64,000 nucleotides of DNA, from the NCBI GenBank assembly GCA_036245805.1, contig BTRK01000006.1:26382365-26446364 (forward strand), written 5' to 3'. Positions 1-10,606 of this stretch are shown here, piece by piece. This DNA is from Pristionchus mayeri. Its lineage: Eukaryota > Nematoda > Chromadorea > Rhabditida > Neodiplogasteridae. The translations under genes were made by a program, and so were the position numbers. The notes under the pieces were generated by a model, which did no database searches, was not told where the DNA came from, and saw only the letters and a program-made list of their open reading frames with translations. The first letter of the stretch is position 1; the number at the start of each line of letters is the position of its first letter.

Positions 1-1413
1 GTGCCTGGATCCATCGTACGGTTTAGAGAGGATGAGAGGAGAGAGAGAGAGAGAGAGAGAAGAATAAGGAACGAAGTGGGAAGGGGTGAGGGAGGGGGGA
101 TCGATATTATTTTGTGTTGAGGGGATGTACGGATAGCATCTAGGCGAAAGAGGGGAGTGAAGGAAGGGGTACGCAGTAGAGACTGGTAGACGACAGTCTT
201 CTCCATTATCTATCTTCCCTCCATCATCATCTAATCTCTCCCTTATTCGATTCTCATCCATCATTCGGTTCTCCCATCATTTCCCACTTGCTCGCTTCTT
301 CGTGTGGCTTTTCCTCCAGGGAATCTCCCATTTCATGCCTCCATTCCCTATTCCTTCCCTCCCCTCCCTCCCCATCTCTCTCCAAACCATCCAAGTGAAC
401 AATTATCTCACTAATCGGCACTTGTCTTCCATTTGCTAAACTAGAGGGCATCTCATCATAGTAGATCTCATTCTCCTCTTTCTTCTGAATGGGTGAGAGA
501 GCCCTTCCATTCAACTACCTCTTCTCTATTTATCTTCTTCTCTGATATCTCTTCCATTCACTTCATCAATGTCCTCCTAATGCATCATCCAATCATCTCG
601 AATCTCTCCATTCTCTTTATTTCATCTATTCAGTAGTAAGTAAAATGTTTGCAGATATCACTTCTCCTGTATAACAGTCCTTTTCGATATTTTCATTGTA
701 TTTATCCAACAGGCACATGGAAAATGACTATTCTTCGTCCATATCCTCACTATTTAACCCCTCATTTAACTAGTTTCTCCTTCGCAATTGGCAAGACCAT
801 TGGCATATTTGGACGAGTAGTGGCTTCTCTTTCGTAGACACTCATTAGTTCATTCTTTCACTCGATCGTCCATTCGATCTTTCTTTCATTCATGGCCCTT
901 CTCAAATCTAGGTAAATATTTTGTATTGTATGTACCTCCCACTTGTTTGAAGAAGGTGTAACACGAATAAGAGATGAGAAGGTAATGCATTCTGATGAGC
1001 GTGTTAGGTAGATATAATGTTTCCCCTCAGCCCGAACCAACGGTGATCATAGCGCAGCCTGCATGCCAAGCGCAATCTTCGAATCCAGCTAGGTGAGCTT
1101 CGTTGTTGCTGTTTTTCTCATTAATTTCAAATTCTCGCGCTTTGCCTGCGCTGAGGCCCGATCTTCTCATTCTCATATCTCGTGATAGATTCATCTGTGT
1201 CACTTCGGATAAAGTGATTTCTCATCGGATTACTGTCCTCTACGACAACCACTATTCCACATGTACAATCTATTTTTCGTGTTACTCCTTCTTTAAATCT
1301 TGTCGCATGCCCTGTTGTGGAAGGATTAGTGGGTGAATCTCCACTTCCTTCCTTTCTCCTCCAATCACAATCTTCTCCCATTCCAGTCCTCTTCTTCCCT
1401 CTCCTCTCCCTAG
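1..1413. other. 5' flank of globin gene, low complexity
   Basis: No protein-coding gene is recognisable here. The stretch is rich in purine or pyrimidine blocks and holds a GA dinucleotide run at about 39-63. It presumably contains the promoter of the downstream globin gene, but no specific element can be named. Confidence 0.5.
1404..1413 (+). promoter_or_regulatory. acceptor-like site directly before globin ATG
   Basis: A pyrimidine-rich run ending in CCCTAG touches the ATG at 1414. In nematodes this arrangement is typical of a spliced-leader trans-splice acceptor; an ordinary 5'UTR intron acceptor is the alternative. Confidence 0.5.
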
Positions 1414-1823
1414 ATGGCAGTCTTCAAGAAGTTGACTGCAGGAAAGAATAAAGGGAAGGACAAGGCTCCCGTACTCCCCGATCCGGAACCTGTGAAGCAG
1501 TTGGATGGACGAGTCGGCTTGGACAGTTACAGGTGAGTAGCCACCCCCCCCCCATCCCCCTCCTCCATTCGAAAGTGAGGCTACCACGGCGTTCTATGGC
1601 AAATTTCCAAAAAAAAACATTCGCCTCGAGTCCGATCGCGAGAGATCATGTAAATTCGAGAGAGATTGCACTCTTTTTCTCTGCGCTCTCTCATCTCTAG
1701 CCCTCCCCCTGTAAAACGCCGTGGCTACCGATAACACAACTGTAGGGACTTCTTCACACTCAAGAACTACTGGAAGACGATCACAAGGAAGCCAAAGGAA
1801 TCTGGTGCATTCCTTCTCAGCAG
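1414..1823 (+). CDS. globin, first-exon set A (two exons)
   Basis: Exon 1 is 1414-1532 and exon 2 is 1746-1823, separated by a 213-bp intron with GTGAGT donor and TGTAG acceptor. The product starts MAVFKKLTAGKNKGKDKAP and reaches the A/B-helix block DFFTLKNYWKT, which matches the N-terminal globin helices of nematode globins. Both exons end in phase 2 (leftover AG), and exon 2 joins in frame to the shared exon at 15,184, giving the junction LLS-R-YLNEQ. Total product with the shared exons is 192 residues, a normal size for a nematode single-domain globin. The start is the first ATG after an acceptor-like site. The donor at 1824 lies inside a triplicated 25-bp repeat. Expected role: haem-bound oxygen, redox or signalling globin. 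Confidence 0.85.
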
Positions 1824-1894
1824 GTAATCCCCCCTCCCCTGCCAGCAGGTAATCCCCCCTCCCCTGCCAGCAGGTAATCCCCCCCTCCCCTGCC
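1818..1894 (+). repeat. 25-bp minisatellite x3 carrying the exon-2 splice donor
   Basis: Three head-to-tail copies start at 1818, 1843 and 1868. Each contains CAGCAG followed by GTAATC, so the 5' splice site of globin exon 2 is present three times (GT at 1824, 1849, 1874). Use of a later copy would add 25 or 50 nt and change the frame. Confidence 0.9.
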
Positions 1895-2188
1895 AGACAG
1901 ACGAGGCTCATCGCACACGAATCTCTCTAGATTCTTCGTAGTTAATTAGAGGAGGGAATAGAATGTCCTTGGTTCATTCGTCGTTATTCTTTCCTCTCGC
2001 ATTCTTTCTCCTTCTCTCCATTCCCTCACTACCGTCTGCCCTCTTTATCTCATCTGTCAATATTGTGTGGAAGTGGTATGACTCGAGTGCTGATCACCTC
2101 TCTATCTGTCGTCCCCTTCCCCTCCCTCTCCTTTAGACTCCTCCCTCTGGCTGTTGCCTAGTGAGAGTCGCCTTCCTTACTTCTCTCT

Positions 2189-2382
2189 ATGATGGGATCT
2201 GGTTCTTCTTCTTCTGGTCGTCCTTCTCCTTCTCCAGCCAAGGGGGAACAGCCTGAGGCAGCTACTCCCGAGTGCGACCTCCGTCTTCCCTTCACCAACT
2301 TCAGAGAACTATTCACTCTCAAGAATTATTGGAAGACAGTCAAGAGAAACGACCAACAGTGTGCCAAGATAATGCTATCCAA
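2189..2382 (+). CDS. globin, alternative first exon B
   Basis: This single exon encodes 64 complete codons, starting MMGSGSSSSGRPSPSPAKGE and ending RELFTLKNYWKTVKRNDQQC plus a short tail to MLS. FTLKNYWKT repeats the helix-A/B block of exon set A, so the two are paralogous first exons. It ends AA|GTAGGT in phase 2, like set A, and joins the shared exon at 15,184 as LS-K-YLNEQ; the isoform would be 191 residues. An acceptor-like TTGCCTAG at about 2160 could provide the 5' end of the mRNA. The Ser/Pro-rich leader differs from the basic leader of isoform A, so the forms may differ in location or partners (inference). ORF extension past 2382 ends at a stop immediately, supporting the splice. Confidence 0.8.
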
Positions 2383-2706
2383 GTAGGTCCATCTCATTTC
2401 ATTATCCCATCTTTCCCTTCCCTTCCCTCCCATTCAACTCGGATCCCTCTCTCCACACGAGGGAAGAGGTAAGTAATTACAGAGAGGACACCATCCACTT
2501 TACCTCTCACACTACCAAATCGATTATTTAGAAACCTCTTTCGTAGACCCGTCCCATTTCCTCTATCACAGTCTCATTTATTCCGTTCGTTTGCACTAGT
2601 CCTGTGAGCTCGAGTGAGTGTTACTCGCCGAGTACTCGTATTCGACGAGTCTTTTTCGTTCGCACTCGTTTTTACCGGCCACTCGCGAATGACAAGTGGA
2701 GAATGT

Positions 2707-2816
2707 CTCGCGAGTGAGGGGGATTCGAGAGTGAACACTCTCAAGAGAGGAGAGGGCACTCGCGAGTGAAGGGGATTCGAGAATGAACACTCTCAAGAGA
2801 GGAGAGGGCACTCGCA
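2707..2816. repeat. 52-bp tandem repeat, two copies
   Basis: Two nearly identical 52-bp units start at 2707 and 2759, each beginning CTCGCGAGTG and containing GAACACTCTCAAGAGAGGAG. It lies at the start of the large globin intron, with CGAGTG/CACTCG words scattered just upstream. Confidence 0.8.
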
Positions 2817-3088
2817 AGTAGGGCTCCCTTCAAGGAATTGATTCCGGGATTACAATAACGAAGACAAAAGAGTGACTTAATTCCATTCCTCCCATTCCAC
2901 TCGCGCGGAGCCGCAGAATGGAATTCCAAATCTTTCGGAATTCCATTTGAATATGTTACTGGTGTTTCCATTGAGTATCTCTACATTCCATTCATTTCCT
3001 TCCTTCTCCCTTGCCAACTTTTGCTCCGATTTGGCGAATGCATGGACTGATCAAAATAAGAGCCATTCTTTGTATATTTTCCTCTCCC

Positions 3089-4388
3089 TTATCACGGATC
3101 TCCTGTAATAATGCAGGAATGGATGCAACAGAAAAAAATTTGGGTCATGGATTTCGCTAAAAACATGAGGACTGACCAAAGTGAGGATGGCGAACACGCC
3201 TATCAACTTCGTTTTTCAAAATTTGCATATTTTGACCTACAACTTTGGAAGGATGTATCTCCGTCAATTTTTGACCTACAGCGACCGCATTTTTTCTAAT
3301 CGATGCGCATTCAGGTCATCTACAAATAAGTTCACTTATGCAAAGTGCAGAAATTACGACTTCACATTGTTTAGATCAAAAACGTTATTTCCTGACGTGA
3401 AACTACCTTTCATGATTCGAAAGGTACGATTTTTATGTTCGATTCGGATTCCCCACCCCAGAAATGGGGTACGTACGTCGTTCATTTGTCATAAGTCGGG
3501 GACGCAGGTACCGCTACTCAGTAGGGATACTCTGAACTTAGTGCAATTTTTCGGAATAATCACTTTTCGGCTCGCTTCTTGCTTTTTACTTATGCAAATT
3601 GCAAAGCAAGACTACTGGGCGATAGCTCTAAAGAAGGTCTCCAATAATGACTAAGGGGTTCAAAATGCCAAAGTTGACGGCTTTCGAGATATGGCAAAAG
3701 CACTTTCACATATTTACAGTGGAGGGAGTCCTCTCATCTTCCACATAGTTCTACTGAATTCGTTTTCACGCCGTAACTAGAAAACCGTCAACATTGGCAA
3801 CTTGAACCCCTTAGTCATTATTGGAGACCTTCTTTAGTGCTATCGCCCAGTAGTCTTACTTTGTAAATTTGCATAAGTAAAAAGCGAGAAGCGAGCCGAA
3901 AAGTGATTATTCCAAAAAAATGCACTGTTCAGAGTATCCCTACTGAGTAGCGGTTTCTGCGTCCCCGACTTATGACAAATGAACGACGTATGTACCCCAA
4001 TTCTGGGGTGGGGAATCCGAATCAAACATAAAAATCGTACCTTTCGAATCATGAAAGGTGGTTTCACGTCAGGAAATAACGTTTTAGATCTAAACAATGT
4101 GAAGTCGTAATTTCTGCACTTAGCATAAGTGAACTTATTTGTAGATGACCTGAATGCGCATCGATTAGAAAAAATGCGGTCGCTGTAGGTCAAAAATTGA
4201 CGGAGATACATCCTTCCAAAATTGTAGGTCAAAATATGCAAATTTTGAAAAACGAAGTTGATAGGCGTGTTCGCCATCCTCACTTTGGTCAGTCCTCATG
4301 TTTTCAGCGAAATCCATGACCCAAAAATGTTTTTCTGTCGCAACGAGGTCTAATTTTCCCGAATTTTTCAGGAGTTCCGTGTTATGAC
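3089..4388. mobile_element. foldback element 1 (no transposase)
   Basis: Sequence 3089-3690 returns as its reverse complement at 3780-4388, giving roughly 600-bp arms around a short loop. The same words occur on both arms, for example GGATGGCGAACACGCCTATC at 3186 and its complement near 4257-4276. Open frames appear in mirrored pairs and are by-products of the palindrome. The outer ends carry ATCACGGATCTCCTG and its diverged complement. The element is related to the foldback at 10,607-12,860. Family unknown. Confidence 0.85.
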
Positions 4389-4389
4389 C

Positions 4390-4513
4390 CATTCATAGTC
4401 GACAAAAGCTGAGGGGTCACTCTCTTCATTTCCCGAACTCTCTCACCGGTCGACCGGTCGAGAGAGTTCGGGAAATGAAGAGAGTGGCCCCTCAGCTTTT
4501 TCGAGTATGAATC
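4390..4513. repeat. near-perfect 124-bp hairpin
   Basis: A small inverted repeat is centred on ACCGGTCGACCGGT. Arms read AAAAGCTGAGGGG outward to CATTCATA on the left and mirror on the right with few mismatches. It directly follows foldback element 1 and is probably a minimal MITE. Confidence 0.8.
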
Positions 4514-5440
4514 CATTAGTATCTATCTACATTTATGGTGCGTACAGTGTCGACGTCTAAACCATTTCTCTGAATAGAAATCGCTAGACAGGTCGGTCTA
4601 GGCGAAAATGAGGGGGGAGACCTTCCCATTTCGGAGGAGACTGGCTCGATTCTAGTCGCGGGTTCGAATCCCACGTATTGCAAAGCTCTTGCTGATTTTG
4701 TATCTCGTTGATCACGAGTTCTTTGGAAGTATTCTTGCATGATTTGATGGTATGTAACGAATTGAACAAGTGGTTCGTGCGTGTCCAGCGCAAGCTCTCT
4801 CAACGCTCTTCTGAATTCGAGCGCCGTGTCTCATTCGTCAATTCTAAAATTCGGAACGTTTTAATATTGCTATAGGAAAAAATGATCCCCAGAACAAGGC
4901 GCATCTCGGTTCGTCATAATAGTTTCTCCCATATATTCGAGTACTGAAATTTCATGAAATTTTCATATTCCAAAAAATACAAATTAAATTTAGCATAGGC
5001 ATTGTGGGTTGCACGGTGCCGAGCGTGCAAAAATGCAAATTTTCTGCTTTTTTTCTATACTATTTCCCGGATGAATTTGCAGACGCAATTTTTATGTTGA
5101 ACACTAGAATTGGAAGTCGTTGGAAATTGTGATATTTTAGTTTGAATAACTAAAACCAGCTGAAATCGAGGTTATTTTTGTCTTTCCATGACTATGGACT
5201 TTCCCACCTAACAAAATCACTTGTCTCGTATCGGCAATTCACTGAGCTATCACGCAGTGTATAACACTAGCCTTGACAGCAGTTGGAAATGGTGATATTT
5301 CCACTTGAATGAACCTAGGGTCATCCACTCAAAATTTTTTTTTCTAAAATTTCAAAAATTTTTTTTTTTTCTAAAATTCTTTTATTATATGGGACGGGGT
5401 TATCGATGGTGCGGAAAGAGAATAGCGTCACTAGAATTAT

Positions 5441-6241
5441 AATATATTTCATTTTCAATGAGTATGCGCCTATTTCTCTAAGCTCCGCCCATCGTGGTGT
5501 AGTGCAAGCTCTCCAGAGGTTTGCTGGGTCATGTCAGTTCAGCGGGACAATATTTCGAAATTTCACATTGAATATATCATGTTTTCTTTTATTGCATTAC
5601 ATAGAACTGTTAAATTTGGTAAATAATTGATCATGTTTTATATTCTGGGACGTATGTGCTTCTAATCATTGAGCTCGATTGATAATGGTATACTGTAGCT
5701 TCGTGCATCTCTGTGTGCTAAATTTAAGTAAATTATTAATATACCTTTTGAATACATAGTATGTTCAATCGGGTGATATTCAATCGTATAAAATGAAAGA
5801 AAACATAAATATCGCTTAAATATTAGCTGCGGCGTCCATCATCTTCTAAAAGTTCAAGCTTGTATTGCAATGTTTCGCTGACATAAATTTTGCTAATTTT
5901 TTGTTGAATAAACTAATCTTGTACGTAGAGTATTCCAACTCAGATTTGGAGGGCGGCACCCCCTGAAACGATTTCTAGCTAATTTAAACTGAATGTGGCG
6001 AAATACAAGTGCCTACAGAATTTTTTCGCTGACATATTTTTTTCCTATTTTTTAAATATATTTTCTCATGAATAACTCTTTATTCGCTGTAAAAATTGGA
6101 GAACGGCATCCCCTAGAATTCGGTAACTGATTTTTTAAAAAGATTTCTTCATAGATTTAAATTCGCGGTGCTTGGGAAACATCGCTCCGTGCACAACCTT
6201 TTCCCGGTTTTAAGCTTTTTAATTTGCAGATGATTGTCCCT
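5441..6241. repeat. dispersed 0.8-kb repeat, copy 1
   Basis: This block starting TTTTCAATGAGTATG and ending TGATTGTCCCTA recurs in the same orientation at about 37,288-38,074 in the loop of the giant palindrome. A shorter inverted copy of its end lies at 21,963. The terminal TAGGGAC (reverse strand) relates it to the TAGGGA MITEs. Confidence 0.8.
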
Positions 6242-6816
6242 AGAATGAACCTAATCTCAAAGTTTGCAAATCATGAATTAGTCTTGTGTTATCTGCGCAA
6301 AGAGCATTAAAATCAAATCTATTCTGTTGAAAACGCATATGCGCATGTTTTATGCTATAAAATTCAATAAAAAGTTAGAAAACTAAATGTATACATAATT
6401 TACCTAAATCGATCACTTGTATGACCCAACTTACCAACACAGCTCAACATTCCTTTTGCAATTTTGAAAAATCGTTCTATTTTTGTTATTTTTTAATAAT
6501 TGTTATATTTTCTTTTTCTAGATCGTTTCAGCATCGTCGATTACATAAGTGCATTTAAAGGAAACATTTATTTACAGTCTTTGTAAAATACCCATTGCCC
6601 TTGCTAATTAAATTACAATAATTTCGTTGTTACCTAATTCAACCTCTATGCAAGTTCGAAGACGATTCGAATCGTCTTCGAATCGATTCAGAAATCGGTT
6701 ATTGAGTTATCGGCAGAAATTTAGATCCAGCCTACATGCAGCCTGTCTCGGCGGATCGAGATGGTGCAAAATGAAAATGACCACGATGTTCAGCACCCTC
6801 GAGAACCCCTTACCAC

Positions 6817-7174
6817 GGTGGTAAGACAACTCGGAAAAAACAAAAAAAATGACATCTCGGAAATTTCATTTCAGAAAAGGACATTTCGGAAATTCCATCT
6901 CGGAAAAGGACATCTCGGAAACTTTACACTGAAACTCCACTTTCGCTCAATTTTCTTGTTATTTTCAGATACTTCAACTTCATTTACATTGCAATTGATA
7001 AAAAGAAAAACAAAAATAATATTTTAATCAGGAGAAAATATCTTCGAAAGTAATGTGCGCGCTCTTGGAATTGTGCCAAAATTTCCGAGATGTCCTTTTC
7101 CGAAATGGTATTTTCCGAGATGGAATTTCCGAAACGACTTTTTCCGAAATGTTTTCCCGAGATGTCTTATCACC
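6817..7174. mobile_element. 358-bp hAT-type MITE with 8-bp target duplication
   Basis: Terminal inverted repeats are GGTGGTAAGACA on the left and TGTCTTATCACC on the right. The octamer CTTACCAC is duplicated at 6809-6816 and 7175-7182. Both subterminal regions are arrays of a short CTCGGAAA-type motif (or its complement TTTCCGAGA), five to six copies per side. The flanks rejoin to match the related repeat at 14,755-14,985, confirming the insertion boundaries. An 8-bp duplication is the hallmark of hAT elements. Confidence 0.9.
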
Positions 7175-7519
7175 CTTACCACAAGTTTTCGAAAAATTGA
7201 TGTGCCAGACTCTTCGGGGGATTGTTCGACTCTTATGCAAACGGGCTCATAGCAAAATGAGCAAGAGCTTTGCAATACGTGGGAGTCGAATCCGCGGCGA
7301 GAATTGCGCCGGTCTCCTCCAAAAAGAGAGAGGAAAATGAGAAGGTCTCCCCCTCATTTTCGCCTAGACCGACCTCTAGACGCGGACCCTGGACTTTGAA
7401 ACAATATTACTAGTTATGAATGACGATTTCGTAACTAGATATTTATTTTTGTTACGAGCAGTTATCTTTCATTTCAACTCACTCACTCCTCCTCTTTTGC
7501 GTAAGACTCGCACACATCG

Positions 7520-7650
7520 ATTTTTTCGAAAAATTTTGGAAAAGGGTTTTCGAGGGTGCTTATCATCATGGTCAAATTCATTTTGCACCACCTCAATTGG
7601 TTGGGTCAGGCTGCATCTACATTTTCTCCAATATCTCAAGAACCGACTAA
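7520..7650. repeat. inverted copy of the 14,755-14,985 repeat
   Basis: Words such as GCATCTACATTTTCTCCAAT and GTGCTTATCATCATGGTCAA are mirrored at 14,780-14,900. A third, direct copy lies at about 6670-6816 plus 7183-7340, split by the hAT MITE. These are old interspersed repeats flanking the mariner-type composite. Confidence 0.7.
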
Positions 7651-8089
7651 TGAGTCAATTACAAATCTGACAAAGTCAAAATGTCGTCATGCACATCACA
7701 TTGAATATTAGAGAATTCGGTTCTCGAATAAAAAGCCGAAAGCAACGTTTCGGGGATCATTTTTCGTATGCTAGGTATGGTATAATAACTAGACATATTT
7801 TTGTTATGTTCTATTAGGGTGTCCCATAAGTCTTGTCACCTTTTTCGTTCTTTGAATTTGTCACGAAATTCAAGACGCATCCCAAATCCCACTGTAGCTT
7901 TGATCACCACCGCATATAATATATTTTATTTTGAGTTGAGATCGTGAGGATCTTACATAATGATGATGAAATAAGCGAAAATGTTGATTTTCGCCAACCA
8001 TATTTAAAATGTTGTAGCTCATTTATCAAACTCATATAAAGTTCCTGCTTTACAAAGTAGCAGTGGGAGGTAATAAGCTTCAACAATGT

Positions 8090-10576
8090 ATATTAAGAGA
8101 CCGGATCGGTAAGACTCGACCATAATCACCACCCCCGGCCACGGCCCCCCGGAATAGGAACCAGGCCCCCATACTTTGTGCATGTACACCCATTGGCCCC
8201 GTGTTGCATAAACTACAACTAATTTATCGATTTCTCTTGTACGCATGGAAATACAATTCCTCAAAGTCAAAAAATCGAAATTTCATATTTTTTAAACGGG
8301 ATAAGATAGACTCAAAATCTCTTTTGCATTACTCTAGGTATGTCTAAAAACCAAAATTGACCAGTACTGATCGAATTTTATTCAATTGTAATATCGAGTT
8401 TATGGTAACAAATTTCGGATTTTGCCCCAAATTTCAAGCGTATGGAAAAACCAGGCCAGAATATTATACTTAAAATGTAGATGGATAAAATGTACATTGA
8501 AATTGCTGCTAGTGAGATTGATTCAGTTTTTCCATTTGCTTATCCCAAATGCTCAAATGTTTGGATTTCCGGTTTTTCGTTCCAACGGTCGTCATTTCTA
8601 CTTTTTTCGATTCACAATCGACGAAAAATGACTTTCAAAATTGGGGAATGCGAAAACTCATCAAAAAATCCGATTTTGAATCGTGCAAAAAATTCCGATT
8701 TACGAAGTGTGGATTTCGATACATTTTGGGCATACCAAAGTTTAGATTTTCAACAATATCAAAATGCACATACCGCACAAAGCAAAGAATATTTAGATGT
8801 AAATAAGAAAATTTGCATTCAAGCTTCTGCACACACTTTCATATCCGGATATTTGTCATCGAACATCGCAAAAGTGTAAAGGTCGACCAAAATGTATCGA
8901 TTGAAATTAACTGAAATCAAGTTGATTTAGTGCCGTCGTATCATTGTGAAAACAATTTCACAAAAACAATACAGAAAACAATTCGGATTGCTCATTTTGG
9001 ATAAACGATGTTTCGAATTTTCGATTATTCCCATGTTTGCCCACTGAAAATTTATTGATTTCGTTCTCAAAACAACTTCTACTTATGGTGAGCCATAGAC
9101 GATTAGTAGATAAATTATGCCAAGCAAAAATATTCTCAGCGGCTCTGTCCATTTGCACGATATTTTAAACCAAATTTAGTCAAAATCGAGATCTGTCTTA
9201 ACCATTTCACGTGTATTTCACTTATTATCGGCACAATCATGTAAAACTCAGGGATCCTATGAATTAACCAACCAACCAAATCCAGAAATAGGTATATTTC
9301 ATTCAATGCGCATAAAATATATTGTATCAGTTTCAGAAATTTCAAAAATTTCAATTTCTTTAGATGTCGTCAAATTGAACTTTTGTTTGCATAATAACAC
9401 GTGCGTAAAATGTGCAAACATTTGCTCACTCGATCGAGTCCGATTCGGCCGATAGTAAATGAAATACACGTGAAAAGGTTATGACAGATCTCGATTTTGA
9501 CTAAATTTGGTTTAAAATATCGTGCAAAGCGAAAGAGCCGCTGAGAATATTTTTGCTTGGCATAATTTATCTACTAATCGTCTATGGCTCACCATAAGTA
9601 GAAGTTGTTTTGAGAACGAAATCAATAAATTTTCAGTGGGCAAACATGGGAATAAATGAAAATTCGAAACATCGTTTATCCAAAAAGAGCAATCCGAATT
9701 GTTTTCTGTATTGTTTTTGTGAAATTGTTTTCACAATGATACGACGGCACTAAATCAACTTGATTTCAGTTAATTTCAATCGATACATTTTGGTCGACCT
9801 TTACACTTTTGCGATGTTCGATGACAAATATCCGGATATGAAAGTGTGTGCAGAAGCTTGAATGCAAATTTTCTTATTTACATCTAAATATTCTTTGCTT
9901 TGTGCGGTATGTGCATCTTGATATTGTTGAAAATCTAAACTTTGGTATGCCCAAAATGTATCGAAATCCACACTTCGTAAATCGGAATTTTTTGCACGAT
10001 TCAAAATCGGATTTTTTGATGAGTTTTCGAATTCCCCAATTTTGAAAGTCATTTTTCGTCGATTGTGAATCGAAAAAAGTAGAAATGACGACCGTTGGAA
10101 CGAAAAACCGGAAATCCAAACATTTGAGCATTTGGGATAAGCAAATGGAAAAACTGAATCAATCTCACTAGCAGCAATTTCAATGTACATTTTATCCATC
10201 TACATTTTAAGCATAATAAGCTGGCCTGGTTTTTCCATACGCTTGAAATTTGGAGCAAAATCCGAAATTTGTGACCTCGATATTACAATTGAATAAAATT
10301 CGATCAGTACTGGTCAATTTTGGTTTTTAGACATACCTAGAGTAATGCAAAAGAGGTTTTGAGTCTATCTTATCCCGTTCAGAAAATATGAAATTTCTAT
10401 TTTTTGACTTTGAGGCATTGCATTTCCATGCGTACACGTGAAATCGATAAATTAGTTGTAGTTTATGCAACACGGGGCCAATGGGTGTACATGCACAAAG
10501 TATGGGGGCCTGGTTCCTATTCCGGGGGGGCGTGGCCGGGGGGTGGTCGAGAATCACCGATCCGGTCTCTTAATAT
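8090..10576. mobile_element. foldback element 2, about 1.1-kb arms
   Basis: Arms 8090-9225 and 9460-10,576 are reverse complements around a loop of about 235 bp. The exact ends are ATATTAAGAGACCGGATCGG and its complement. Mirrored open frames of 132, 85 and 69 codons are palindrome by-products. A GC-rich block with CCCCGG words lies in each outer arm. No protein of known function is encoded. Confidence 0.9.
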
Positions 10577-10606
10577 GGTAATCATCTTGAACAATCGCAC
10601 GGCCCC

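Larger units (their letters stand above)
4583..7385. mobile_element. composite element with about 120-bp inverted ends
   Basis: The left end (4583-4700) contains GGTCGGTCTAGGCGAAAATG and the right end (about 7265-7385) contains its complement, followed on both sides by related words such as the TTGCAATACGTGGGA block. The interior holds a dispersed 800-bp repeat and a 358-bp hAT-type MITE, so this is an old element with later insertions. No transposase is recognisable. Confidence 0.65.

Noticed and set aside
254..1587. Short frames upstream of the globin gene
   Set aside because: Low-complexity purine/pyrimidine sequence, no conserved motif; partly overlaps globin exon 1 on the other strand.
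3181..4283. Mirrored open frames of 147-157 codons
   Set aside because: They are the two arms of a foldback read outward and inward. They have no recognisable motif, and length is explained by arm identity.
4560..4700. Functional tRNA gene
   Set aside because: Only a B-box-like word is present. No acceptor stem, anticodon arm or A box could be folded by eye.
6840..7170. CRISPR-like array of short repeats
   Set aside because: The repeats are subterminal motifs of a MITE with duplicated target site, in eukaryotic DNA, and spacers are not regular.
8481..10199. Mirrored 132-codon frames
   Set aside because: By-products of foldback element 2; the sequence is low-complexity and unlike a conserved protein.
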